This document shows positions 10,653 to 17,943 of a stretch of DNA of 64,000 nucleotides, piece by piece; position 1 is the stretch's first letter; the number at the start of each line of letters is the position of its first letter. The DNA lies in contig NZ_CAJXYQ010000018.1 of assembly GCF_913063105.1 (NCBI RefSeq), positions 40,590 through 104,589 of the forward strand, read 5' to 3'. Position numbers and translations under genes: made by a program. The DNA is from an uncultured Draconibacterium sp. GTDB taxonomy: Bacteria; Bacteroidota; Bacteroidia; Bacteroidales; Prolixibacteraceae. The notes beneath the pieces were generated by a model. That model was given only the letters and a program-made list of their open reading frames with translations. It had not been told where the DNA came from and made no database searches.

Positions 10653-11729
10653 TTAATGCTTAAAATACGTTTTGCGAAAACGCAAAGCCACATTCACCAA
10701 AGCAATCATTACGGGTACTTCAACCAAGGGGCCAATTACGGCGGCAAACGCTTCGCCCGAGTTCATTCCAAAAATGGCAATAGCCACCGCAATAGCCAAC
10801 TCAAAATTGTTGCTGGCAGCTGTAAACGATAAGGTTGTACTTTGCTCGTAGTTGGCACCAACTTTCTTGCTCATAAAAAACGAAAGTAAAAACATTACCA
10901 CAAAATAAATTAACAGCGGTATTGCAATTAGTACCACATCGAGCGGAATTTTCACAATGTACTCGCCTTTTAACGAGAACATTACCACAATGGTAAACAA
11001 CAGGGCAATTAATGTTACGGGGCTTATTTTAGGAATAAATTTTCGTTCGTACCACTGTTTACTTTTCACCCGTACCAACACAAAACGGGTAATAAAACCG
11101 GCTGCAAACGGAATACCAAGATAAATTAAAACGCTTTCGGCAATTTGTGCAATAGTAATGTTTTCAACCGCGCTGTTTGTTGGAACGCCAAACCAGCCGG
11201 GTAAAACGGCAATAAAAAAGTAAGCGTAAACCGAAAAAAACAATACCTGAAAAATGGAGTTAAAAGCTACCAATCCGGCAGCGTATTGTGTGTCACCTTT
11301 GGCAAGGTCGTTCCAAACAATTACCATAGCAATGCAACGTGCCAAACCAATCATTATAATTCCGTACATATACGGCAGGTTGGCATTATTCTCGCCCGGG
11401 AAAAGTTTAAAAAACAAAATCCCAAGTGCAAACATCAACACCGGGCCAATTACCCAGTTTTGAACCAGGGAAAGTGTGAGTACCTTATAATTTCGAAATA
11501 CATCGCCCAGTTCCTCGTACCTGACTTTTGCCAGCGGCGGATACATCATCAGAACTAAACCAATGGCAATGGGCAAATTTGTGGTACTTTCTTCCGAAGG
11601 TTTTAGTCCTTCCCAAAATTCGGCAATACCCGGGAAAAAATATCCTGACAAAACTCCTACAGCCATTGCCAGGAAAATCCAGAGCGTGAGGTAACGATCG
11701 AGAAATTTTAAGCGTTTTTTTGATGGCAT
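10653..11729 (-). CDS. acr3: ACR3-family arsenite efflux transporter
   Basis: Ten-helix membrane carrier that exports arsenite. The 358 residues include the family signature [16 protein letters not shown] near residue 128, whose Cys is needed for arsenite transport in studied ACR3 proteins. It is last in the operon arsR-arsC-acr3 on the minus strand, 212 bases beyond arsC. The name arsB is often used for it, although it is unrelated to E. coli ArsB. Confidence 0.93.
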   Translation of the reverse strand: MPSKKRLKFLDRYLTLWIFLAMAVGVLSGYFFPGIAEFWEGLKPSEESTTNLPIAIGLVLMMYPPLAKVRYEELGDVFRNYKVLTLSLVQNWVIGPVLMFALGILFFKLFPGENNANLPYMYGIIMIGLARCIAMVIVWNDLAKGDTQYAAGLVAFNSIFQVLFFSVYAYFFIAVLPGWFGVPTNSAVENITIAQIAESVLIYLGIPFAAGFITRFVLVRVKSKQWYERKFIPKISPVTLIALLFTIVVMFSLKGEYIVKIPLDVVLIAIPLLIYFVVMFLLSFFMSKKVGANYEQSTTLSFTAASNNFELAIAVAIAIFGMNSGEAFAAVIGPLVEVPVMIALVNVALRFRKTYFKH

Positions 11730-11780
11730 TTTTTTAGATTTTTAGACTATGAGACACAAGATTTTTAGATTTAAACTGGC

Positions 11781-11922
11781 AGTAGGCAAGATTGCAATTG
11801 GCAAATATTATCTTCCGTTAAACAGAACTTATTTCAGTATCTCTTTAATAAAGACTCGGAAACAAAATCGGAGTGAAGTGCTAACGAATATTAGCAATTC
11901 TGCCGACCGAAGACTGCCTACT
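11781..11922. repeat. Inverted repeat between arsC and acr3
   Basis: AGTAGGCA (11781-11788) and TGCCTACT (11915-11922) are exact inverse copies, 126 bases apart in the 212-base gap between arsC and acr3. The gap also holds a short T-rich direct repeat around TAGATTTTTAGA. It has no gene. An mRNA stem, or leftover of an interspersed repeat, is possible. Confidence 0.3.
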
Positions 11923-11941
11923 TTAACTCTGAACTCTAAAC

Positions 11942-12370
11942 TTACGCAAGTTGCGGCTTAATCTCCTCTTCGTATAGTTTGATGAAACCTTCTTTAATCT
12001 CGTCGCGTATGCGTTGGAATTCGCTCCAAATAAACTCGTCAGTTCCTTCGACATGCGATGGATCGTCGTAGCCCATGTGCAAACGGTTTTTTACTTTCCC
12101 GAAAAATGCCGGACAATTTTCGTTTGCACCACCACAAACTGTTATTACATAATCCCACTCATCGTTTAAAAATTTATTTACCGAATCAGAGCTATGTCCA
12201 CTGATATCGATACCAATTTCAGCCATGGCTTTCACCGCGCCCCGATTCAATTTTCCTGATGCTTCGGTTCCTCCCGATTCAACCTGAATGCGTTTGTCGA
12301 ACGATTGTAAAAAGCCGTGTGCCATCTGGCTGCGGCAACTGTTTCCGGTACAAAGTATTAGTACTTTCAT
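11942..12370 (-). CDS. arsC: Thioredoxin-coupled arsenate reductase
   Basis: Low-molecular-weight phosphatase-type ArsC of 142 residues that reduces arsenate to arsenite. The phosphate loop CTGNSCR spans Cys7 to Arg13. Cys79 and Cys86 (VCGGANENC) match the redox pair Cys82/Cys89 of plasmid pI258 ArsC, so reduction should depend on thioredoxin and not glutaredoxin. It sits between arsR and acr3, giving the reduce-then-export arrangement. Confidence 0.94.
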   Translation of the reverse strand: MKVLILCTGNSCRSQMAHGFLQSFDKRIQVESGGTEASGKLNRGAVKAMAEIGIDISGHSSDSVNKFLNDEWDYVITVCGGANENCPAFFGKVKNRLHMGYDDPSHVEGTDEFIWSEFQRIRDEIKEGFIKLYEEEIKPQLA

Positions 12371-12408
12371 TTTAAACTATTTAATATTTTTATTCGTATT
12401 ATTTTAAC

Positions 12409-12741
12409 TTAACTACATGTATTTGAGGAACAATTCAAACCATTAGTGAATTTTCTGGTCAAATTTTTTAACAGCTCAATTTTCTCCGGGTTTAAACAGT
12501 ATTTTGTTTTCACGCCTTCAATGTGCCCCTGAATTAAACCAGCATCCTTTAGCTCTTTAATATGCTGATTTACAGTAGTTCTTCCCAACGGAATTTCATC
12601 TGAAATATCGCCGGTTATACAGGTATCGGTTTCTGATAGGTATTGCAATATCCGTAAGCGTGCCGGATGTGCCAACGCTTTAAAAAAAGCAGCCTGCTCC
12701 GTTAATTCCCGGTCGAACAATTCTGTTTTTGACTGTACCAT
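12409..12741 (-). CDS. arsR: ArsR-family arsenic-responsive repressor (first copy)
   Basis: Winged-helix repressor of 110 residues that leaves DNA when it binds arsenite. The recognition helix lies in LGRTTVNQHIKELKDAGLI near residues 57-75. A Cys in TDTCITGDI sits where the ELCVCDL metal site of E. coli ArsR lies, and two more Cys end the protein (NCSSNTCS), so the As(III) site may combine both. Start is ATG 12741. An upstream reading from 12780 is rejected because it would begin within the operator and before the likely transcription start. Confidence 0.92.
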   Translation of the reverse strand: MVQSKTELFDRELTEQAAFFKALAHPARLRILQYLSETDTCITGDISDEIPLGRTTVNQHIKELKDAGLIQGHIEGVKTKYCLNPEKIELLKNLTRKFTNGLNCSSNTCS

Positions 12742-12766
12742 TTTGTTGTTCCTTTTCTTTATGACG

Positions 12767-12799
12767 CAAATATACGTCAAAATCCAATATTGACGTATA
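12767..12799 (-). promoter_or_regulatory. Operator and -7 box of the arsR-arsC-acr3 operon
   Basis: TATACGTCAA (12771-12780) and TTGACGTATA (12790-12799) form a perfect 10-bp inverted repeat with a 9-base spacer. The minus-strand -7 box TATATTTG (12767-12774) overlaps the left arm, so a bound repressor would block transcription. ATG of arsR is 26 bases past the box. The repeat differs from the site of the second ArsR. Confidence 0.82.
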
Positions 12800-12850
12800 C
12801 ATACGTTTAATAAATTATTAAGTTAATGTGAAAAAAATATTAACCAGGAT

Positions 12851-13624
12851 TTAGGCCTTAATTTTATTGTACAGCCCCATCAATCTGGTTTGATAAATTT
12901 CTTTAATCGATTCCTCGGCTTCACCAATTGGTTTAACCGGAATAAGGTCTTTTACTTCATCAGCCGATAATCCTGAATGGAAAAAGATAGCCATCGATTT
13001 TTTCAGGCTTGCCTCAATGGTTTTTGCAGCCTCCTTTTCATCCAGGCCTGTGGCTACGGCAATCTTTTGCATTTCTTCCCACTGAAACCAAAAGTATGTA
13101 GGCAACATGGCCGAAACAATGGCGTAGCCCTCTAACTTACCTTCTTCCACTTCAAAGTTTTTGCCTAAAGCTTTTACCATTTTCATGAATTGCTTTTTAC
13201 ACTTTTTCTTTGCTTCAGGATAAAAAGCAACCGGATTGTAGCCTTTATTTATATAAGAAGTTGCATTGGGAATCATTCGTACAATTTTTACATTTCCTAA
13301 AACTGCAGCTATCTTTTCAATGGTAAATTTTGGGGCAAGTGAAAGCACCAGAGTTTCTTCCGAGACGACATCTTTTATGTTGGCGAGCGTTTCCCCCATC
13401 ACAGGTGGATGAACAGCCAGAACTACCATTTGCTGACCGGCAGCTTCTTCCGCCGATTGGGCTAATTCAATTTCCGGAAATAATTCTTTCAGTTCACTCA
13501 GCGTTTCGCTGTTAGGGTCGAATACTTTTACGTTATCAAAAACTGTGTTTTTGTTTTGAAACGCCTGCAGAAAAATTTTGGTAATCCTTCCGCCACCGAT
13601 AAAGCCAATGGTTTTTGTTTTCAT
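12851..13624 (-). CDS. Pyrroline-5-carboxylate reductase-like NAD(P)-binding protein at the end of the second ars operon
   Basis: 257 residues with a Rossmann start GFIGGGRITKIF and the ProC-like middle VRMIPNATSYINKGYNPVAF, where MIPN is the P5CR-type signature. The C-terminal helical domain is present but diverged from proline-making ProC. The gene lies 41 bases after the arsenic permease on the same strand and is therefore last of the arsR2 operon. That context argues for a role in the arsenic or thiol response and not proline synthesis, but no function can be assigned. Confidence 0.72.
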   Translation of the reverse strand: MKTKTIGFIGGGRITKIFLQAFQNKNTVFDNVKVFDPNSETLSELKELFPEIELAQSAEEAAGQQMVVLAVHPPVMGETLANIKDVVSEETLVLSLAPKFTIEKIAAVLGNVKIVRMIPNATSYINKGYNPVAFYPEAKKKCKKQFMKMVKALGKNFEVEEGKLEGYAIVSAMLPTYFWFQWEEMQKIAVATGLDEKEAAKTIEASLKKSMAIFFHSGLSADEVKDLIPVKPIGEAEESIKEIYQTRLMGLYNKIKA

Positions 13625-13665
13625 TTTGGTTTCAGTTTTTTTGTTTTGGTTGATTTATTTGCAGT

Positions 13666-14751
13666 TTACAAGATAAAATTGAACAGGTAACCCAGCAGGA
13701 TGATAAACAAGGTAATTGTTCCGAAGAAAATCCCGATGAGTTTCCATTTCATTACTTTTTTCAGTAAAGTAGCTTCGGGTAACGAAAGCCCTACCACTGC
13801 CATCATAAAAGCAATGGCAGTTCCCAGGGGCACGCCTTTAGCCACAAACACCTGAATTACCGGAACAATTCCGGCGGCGTTGGCATACATTGGCACGGCA
13901 AGTATTACAGCCAACGGTACGGCATACCATTTATCTGCTGAAAGGAATTCCGTAAAGAAATCTTCAGGTACATAACCATGCATAGCCGCTCCTATGGCGA
14001 TACCAATAAGAACATATAACAACACTTTTCGAACAATATTCCAGCCTTCGTTAATAATGGACGGTAATCGGTCGATGAACGGTGTTTTTTCGCCCTCCCA
14101 CCGGGCATTTTCGGCAGATGAATTTTGTTGAATTTCACGTACCCAATCACTCAGATAACGATCGAGTTTTAGTTTTCCTAAAATGTAGCCACCAGTCATC
14201 CCCAAAAGAATTCCGCTTGACGCATAAATTAAGGTAGCTTTTACTCCAAACATCCCAAGGAACATGGCAACGGCAACTTCGTTTACCAAGGGCGAAGTTA
14301 TGAGATACGAAAAAGTAACTCCCAAGGGAATTCCGCCTTGTACAAAGCCAATAAACAAAGGAATAGATGAACACGAGCAAAATGGTGTTACCGCGCCAAA
14401 AAACGAGGCAAAGAAATATTCAAGGCCATACATTTTTTTGGTAGTCAGGTAAACGCGCAAACGTTCAACCGGAAAATAGGCATTTACCACCCCCATAAGC
14501 GTACTGATAAGGAAAAGCAAAATCAGAATTTTGATGGTGTCGTAAATAAAAAAGTTTATGGCTTCTCCCAGGTGCGACTCCCGTTTTAAGGTAAATATGT
14601 TATAGGTCAGGTAATCAACAAAACCCGGAAGAAAATAATATACCCCTAACAATGCCGGTAAAACTACTGCAATTGATGCAATCAGTCCAATCCGTCTTCT
14701 CCTCTCATGTTTCTCCTCCTTATTTTCAATTGCTATTTTATACGTATTCAT
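13666..14751 (-). CDS. Permease of the PF03773 (ArsP-like) family
   Basis: 361 residues with about eight to ten hydrophobic helices. TPFCSCSSIPLF near residue 122 is the family hallmark. In ArsP proteins paired Cys in this place are linked to trivalent organoarsenical export. A charged loop near residue 205-230 divides two halves. It follows arsG by 192 bases and has its own copy of the ArsR2 half-site repeat upstream. Organoarsenical export is inferred from family and context. Confidence 0.82.
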   Translation of the reverse strand: MNTYKIAIENKEEKHERRRRIGLIASIAVVLPALLGVYYFLPGFVDYLTYNIFTLKRESHLGEAINFFIYDTIKILILLFLISTLMGVVNAYFPVERLRVYLTTKKMYGLEYFFASFFGAVTPFCSCSSIPLFIGFVQGGIPLGVTFSYLITSPLVNEVAVAMFLGMFGVKATLIYASSGILLGMTGGYILGKLKLDRYLSDWVREIQQNSSAENARWEGEKTPFIDRLPSIINEGWNIVRKVLLYVLIGIAIGAAMHGYVPEDFFTEFLSADKWYAVPLAVILAVPMYANAAGIVPVIQVFVAKGVPLGTAIAFMMAVVGLSLPEATLLKKVMKWKLIGIFFGTITLFIILLGYLFNFIL

Positions 14752-14762
14752 TTTTTCATTTC

Positions 14763-14786
14763 GTTTTTCGTAGAATTACGAACATT
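14763..14786 (-). promoter_or_regulatory. Third copy of the ArsR2 operator, upstream of the permease
   Basis: TTTCG (14766-14770), eight bases, then CGAAC (14779-14783). Spacing and arms match the strong site at 16839-16862 with one changed base in the left core. It lies 12 bases before the permease start. Confidence 0.55.
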
Positions 14787-14943
14787 GTTGTCAAAAATTT
14801 TTGAGGTGTTTTCCTCTTTCAAAATTATTCAGCCATTTTGTTCACCCCTGTCGCTTCCTCAGGACTCCTGTCCCCGAAAGTGGACAATCCGCAAAAAAAG
14901 GGAGGCCAGAAGGTATTTGAACGATTCAAATTCTAATCATCTT

Positions 14944-15657
14944 TCATAAGAACATAACCACGCAATAATAAATCCCTACGCCAATAAAAAGCACTGCCAC
15001 CACGCGCCGGAACCATATTTCGAAGTTTTTCATTTTATTGTAAAAGCCACCTATTGAGCCAACACTAAATGCAATCAGCCAGGCAAAAATAATTACCGGA
15101 ATTCCGGTGGCCAGCGCAAAAACCATGGGTAAATACAAACCGCTGGCACTACTTATGGTCATGGGTATTAGCATACCAAAATACAACACTCCACTGTACG
15201 GACAAAAGGCCAGGGCAAATACAATACCCAACAACAGCACGCCCCAAAATCCTTTATTCTGCTTGTTCTCCATTTTCTCGGTTAATGAACCAATTCCTGG
15301 AATCGTCAATTTAAGCACACCCAGCATAAATAACCCAATTACAATTAATAATGGCCCCAGTATTTTTTCGCCCCAGGTTTGAAAAAATCCTTCGAGATTA
15401 AACTGGCTGGCTCCCAAAAAGAATAAAATCCCAATTGCTGTGTATGAAATTCCGCGCCCCAATGTGTAAACCAAACCACTGGTAAAAACCTTACGCTTGC
15501 TTTCAATGTCTTTACTGATAAAACCGATGGCAGTAATATTGGTCGCCAACGGACACGGACTAATGGCTGTCATCAGTCCGAGCAAAAATGCCGACAGAAT
15601 GGGCACCTGCGAGTTCTCAAACAAGTTTAATAATACTTCCATAATTTTGTACTGCAT
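14944..15657 (-). CDS. arsG: ArsG-type CcdA-like membrane transporter
   Basis: 237 residues with six to seven hydrophobic helices, of the CcdA/DsbD membrane type. The two conserved Cys lie in ISPCPLATN near residue 34 and AFCPYSGVL near 152, the same arrangement as the redox pair of CcdA. Homologues beside ArsF in arsenic operons are named ArsG, a permease for reduced nitroaromatic arsenicals. A role in carrying electrons to ArsF is equally possible. A second in-frame ATG at 15642 could be the true start. Confidence 0.75.
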   Translation of the reverse strand: MQYKIMEVLLNLFENSQVPILSAFLLGLMTAISPCPLATNITAIGFISKDIESKRKVFTSGLVYTLGRGISYTAIGILFFLGASQFNLEGFFQTWGEKILGPLLIVIGLFMLGVLKLTIPGIGSLTEKMENKQNKGFWGVLLLGIVFALAFCPYSGVLYFGMLIPMTISSASGLYLPMVFALATGIPVIIFAWLIAFSVGSIGGFYNKMKNFEIWFRRVVAVLFIGVGIYYCVVMFL

Positions 15658-15738
15658 TTTCAGCTTTTCACTATGCTTTAACTGACACCTGAATTAACAG
15701 TTGCTGTAAGCAGAGTTGAACTGTGTCCGAACCAGAAA

Positions 15739-16179
15739 CTACAACAGCGAGTCGATTGTCGATTTTAATTTAGCTTCCAGCTTTTCTGGCTTATTACGGG
15801 CATACATAAACGCAGGGCTGGTTAGGTTTACAGCTTTGTCGCCTTTTACCAACAACAATGTTTGTCCGCTAACTTTATACTTGTCTACCAATGCTTTGTT
15901 CTCTGCTTCTTCGCGGTTAATCGACACAAACTCAACCGTTCCCTTATAGTTTTCAGCAATAGTTTGTTTGGTAACTTTCTCTACCGCTTCGCAGGTTGCA
16001 CAACGGCGAGTTGCATGAAAATAGTATGCTTTTACATTCGTGTCGGTTTGTTTGGCATCACAACATGCTTCTGTTATTGAGGCATCAGCCAAAGCATTTT
16101 TTGAATTACAACATTGTGCTGAAGCGGTATAAACTCCGGCCACGATTACAAGCGCTAAAAGTGTTAGTAGTTTTTTCAT
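15739..16179 (-). CDS. arsF: ArsF-type exported thioredoxin-like protein
   Basis: 146 residues with an N-terminal signal peptide ending near SAQ, followed by two vicinal Cys pairs (AQCCNS and EACCDA) and a thioredoxin-like domain with CATC near residue 61. The many Cys suit metalloid or thiol chemistry in the periplasm. Family members beside arsG are called ArsF, from the ArsEFG set linked to nitroaromatic arsenicals. The name is by resemblance and context. Confidence 0.75.
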   Translation of the reverse strand: MKKLLTLLALVIVAGVYTASAQCCNSKNALADASITEACCDAKQTDTNVKAYYFHATRRCATCEAVEKVTKQTIAENYKGTVEFVSINREEAENKALVDKYKVSGQTLLLVKGDKAVNLTSPAFMYARNKPEKLEAKLKSTIDSLL

Positions 16180-16240
16180 GATTGTTTTTGTTTTTTATTT
16201 TTTTACAAGTTAAAGGTTATTAATCAGCCACTCAGATTGG

Positions 16241-16471
16241 CTAACTCAAAATTGATTTCAATTCTTTTACCGAAGGTAACTTCCCTTTTAAAACCACTTC
16301 TCCATCAACTACCAGTGCAGGTGTTGTCATTACCCCGGCTTGCATAATTTTATAAATATCTTCTACCTTTTCAATGTTCGCATCCAAATTTAGTTCGGCT
16401 GCAACTTCGCGCGTCATTTTCTCCAACTGTTTGCATTTCGCGCAACCTGTTCCCAATACTTTAATTTCCAT
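16241..16471 (-). CDS. Small thioredoxin-like protein of the TM0996 type
   Basis: 76 residues, glutaredoxin-sized, beginning MEIKVLGTGCAKCKQLEK with the CxxC at residues 10-13 and a cis-Pro region MTTPALVVDGE. Such proteins often lie beside permeases of the PF03773 family and are thought to pass electrons or metalloids. Within this operon it could also supply ArsC-type reductases. ATG 16471 is used because upstream residues are lysine-rich and cross an operator-like repeat. Confidence 0.85.
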   Translation of the reverse strand: MEIKVLGTGCAKCKQLEKMTREVAAELNLDANIEKVEDIYKIMQAGVMTTPALVVDGEVVLKGKLPSVKELKSILS

Positions 16472-16490
16472 ATTTTTTTTCTTTTTATTC

Positions 16491-16514
16491 GCCGTTCGCC
16501 AATTAACGAACAAC
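16491..16514 (-). promoter_or_regulatory. Second copy of the ArsR2 operator, between arsR2 and the thioredoxin gene
   Basis: GTTCG (16494-16498), eight bases, then CGAAC (16507-16511), followed by AAC as in the main site. The spacing is identical to 16839-16862. It lies 20 bases before the start codon and could give the downstream genes separate control. Confidence 0.6.
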
Positions 16515-16528
16515 TAATTCAAAATTTT

Positions 16529-16825
16529 TTAAACATTCAAAAATCCTTTAAACAAGCGCTGGGCTTCTTCCCAGTTTTCCTTATTTACACAATATTTTAC
16601 CCGGGGAGCTTCAATTTCTCCCTGAATTAAACCGGCCTCTTTTAATTCTTTTAAATGTTGCGAGAGTGTAGATTTGGCAATGGGTAATTCATTGCTTAAA
16701 TCGCCACTGTAACAACAACTTTGTTTGCCTAATAACTGCAACACATACACGCGAACCGGGTGCCCCAGTGCTTTTGCGTAACGTGCCAGCTTTTGTTGCT
16801 CGTCTGAAAAAATTTGTACTTCCAT
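16529..16825 (-). CDS. arsR: ArsR-family repressor (second copy)
   Basis: 98-residue winged-helix repressor. The metal site is probably in GKQSCCYSGDL, two neighbouring Cys at the position of ELCVCDL, and the recognition helix is in AKSTLSQHLKELKEAGLI. It heads the operon arsR2-trx-arsF-arsG-permease-P5CR-like. ATG 16825 lies about 15 bases after the transcription start predicted from the promoter described below. The longer reading to 16924 runs across the promoter and is rejected. Confidence 0.92.
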   Translation of the reverse strand: MEVQIFSDEQQKLARYAKALGHPVRVYVLQLLGKQSCCYSGDLSNELPIAKSTLSQHLKELKEAGLIQGEIEAPRVKYCVNKENWEEAQRLFKGFLNV

Positions 16826-16838
16826 TTGCTTCTTGTTC

Positions 16839-16877
16839 GTTGTTCGCAAAAATACGAACAACCTTATTATGTGCAAA
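16839..16877 (-). promoter_or_regulatory. Promoter and main operator of arsR2
   Basis: On the minus strand TTTG (16874-16877), 19 bases and TATTTTTG (16847-16854) form an exact Bacteroidota promoter. The -7 box exactly fills the eight-base gap of a perfect inverted repeat, GTTGTTCG (16839-16846) and CGAACAAC (16855-16862), so repressor binding would cover it. Two weaker copies lie at 16491-16514 and 14763-14786. Confidence 0.88.
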
Positions 16878-16906
16878 CAATTTCTGCCATTTTTTTCATT
16901 TTTTTT

Positions 16907-16958
16907 AAATCGCTTGCGATACAATAATTATTATCTATATTTGTATCGCAAGCGATTT
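16907..16958 (+). promoter_or_regulatory. OhrR operator and promoter of gpx-ohrR
   Basis: Two 18-base arms (16907-16924 and 16941-16958) are perfect inverse copies with a 16-base gap. Each arm contains ATCGC-2-GCGAT, itself a small palindrome. The -33 element CTTG (16913-16916), 19 bases and -7 box TATATTTG (16936-16943) lie within the arms and gap. The start codon is at 16986. A dimer on each arm could cover the whole promoter. Confidence 0.85.
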
Positions 16959-16985
16959 ATTCATTCACGATTATAAAATTGAACA

Positions 16986-17468
16986 ATGGAAAACAGTTTT
17001 TATCAATTTAAAGCAAACAGTATACAAGGCAAAGAAATTACAATGGATGCCTACAAAGGAAAAACAATTTTAGTGGTAAACACGGCCAGCAAGTGTGGGT
17101 TAACGCCGCAGTTTGAAGGCCTCGAAGAACTGTATCAGAAATATAAAGAGAAGGGTTTGGTTATTCTTGGCTTTCCGTGCAACCAGTTTGCTAACCAGGA
17201 ACCCGGCGATGAAAAATCTATTTCCAAAGGATGTGTTTTAAATTATGGCGTAAGCTTTCCGATGTTTTCGAAGATTGATGTAAACGGAGAAAATGCGCAT
17301 CCAATTTACAAGTATTTAAAAACGGAATTAAAAGGTACTTTTGGCAGCAAGATTAAATGGAATTTTACCAAGTTTTTAATTGACAACGATGGAAACCCGG
17401 TAAAACGTTTCTCTCCGACTACCAAGCCTGAAAAAATAGAAAAATACCTGACAAAAATTATACAATAA
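16986..17468 (+). CDS. gpx: Glutathione peroxidase family protein (thiol peroxidase)
   Basis: 160 residues that reduce peroxides. The peroxidatic residue is Cys37 in NTASKCGLTPQF and not selenocysteine. The rest of the tetrad appears as FPCNQF and KWNFTKFL. Bacterial members of this type usually use thioredoxin as reductant. It is followed after two bases by an OhrR-like gene, so the pair is a peroxide-controlled operon. Confidence 0.94.
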   Translation: MENSFYQFKANSIQGKEITMDAYKGKTILVVNTASKCGLTPQFEGLEELYQKYKEKGLVILGFPCNQFANQEPGDEKSISKGCVLNYGVSFPMFSKIDVNGENAHPIYKYLKTELKGTFGSKIKWNFTKFLIDNDGNPVKRFSPTTKPEKIEKYLTKIIQ

Positions 17469-17470
17469 CA

Positions 17471-17917
17471 ATGGAATACGAACAACTAAAATTAAGCAAC
17501 CAGGTATGCTTTCCTATTTATGCGGCATCGAGGTTAATTACACGCCAATACCAGCCTCTACTGGATGATTTGGGAATAACTTATCCGCAATACCTGGTTT
17601 TAATGGTACTGTGGGAGCACGACTCGATGCTGGTTAACCAAATTGCGCAAAAACTTATTTTAAATACCAACACCATTACCCCTCTTTTAAAAAGGATGGA
17701 AAAACAAGGTTTGATTGTGCGTTCGCGCTCTGCTGAAGACGAACGAAAGGTTTCAATTTCTTTAACTCAAAAAGGAAAGAACATGCGCCTGGATGCTGCA
17801 ACAGTTCCGGAAAAACTGCTGGCACAAATCAATACTGATAAGTTTGGCATTGATGATTTAATTGAATTGCGCGAAAAACTAAACCTACTGATTAACAGCG
17901 CACTGCCTGCATCATAA
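17471..17917 (+). CDS. ohrR: OhrR/MarR-family peroxide-sensing repressor
   Basis: 148 residues of MarR fold. Cys13 in NQVCFPIYAASR matches the reactive N-terminal Cys of B. subtilis OhrR, whose oxidation by organic hydroperoxide frees DNA. The winged helix is in NTNTITPLLKRMEKQGLI and the wing in RSAEDERKVSISLT. Being second in the operon, it probably represses gpx and itself through the 16907-16958 repeat. Confidence 0.9.
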   Translation: MEYEQLKLSNQVCFPIYAASRLITRQYQPLLDDLGITYPQYLVLMVLWEHDSMLVNQIAQKLILNTNTITPLLKRMEKQGLIVRSRSAEDERKVSISLTQKGKNMRLDAATVPEKLLAQINTDKFGIDDLIELREKLNLLINSALPAS

Positions 17918-17943
17918 TACGGTTTATTGAGACAGTTACCCTA

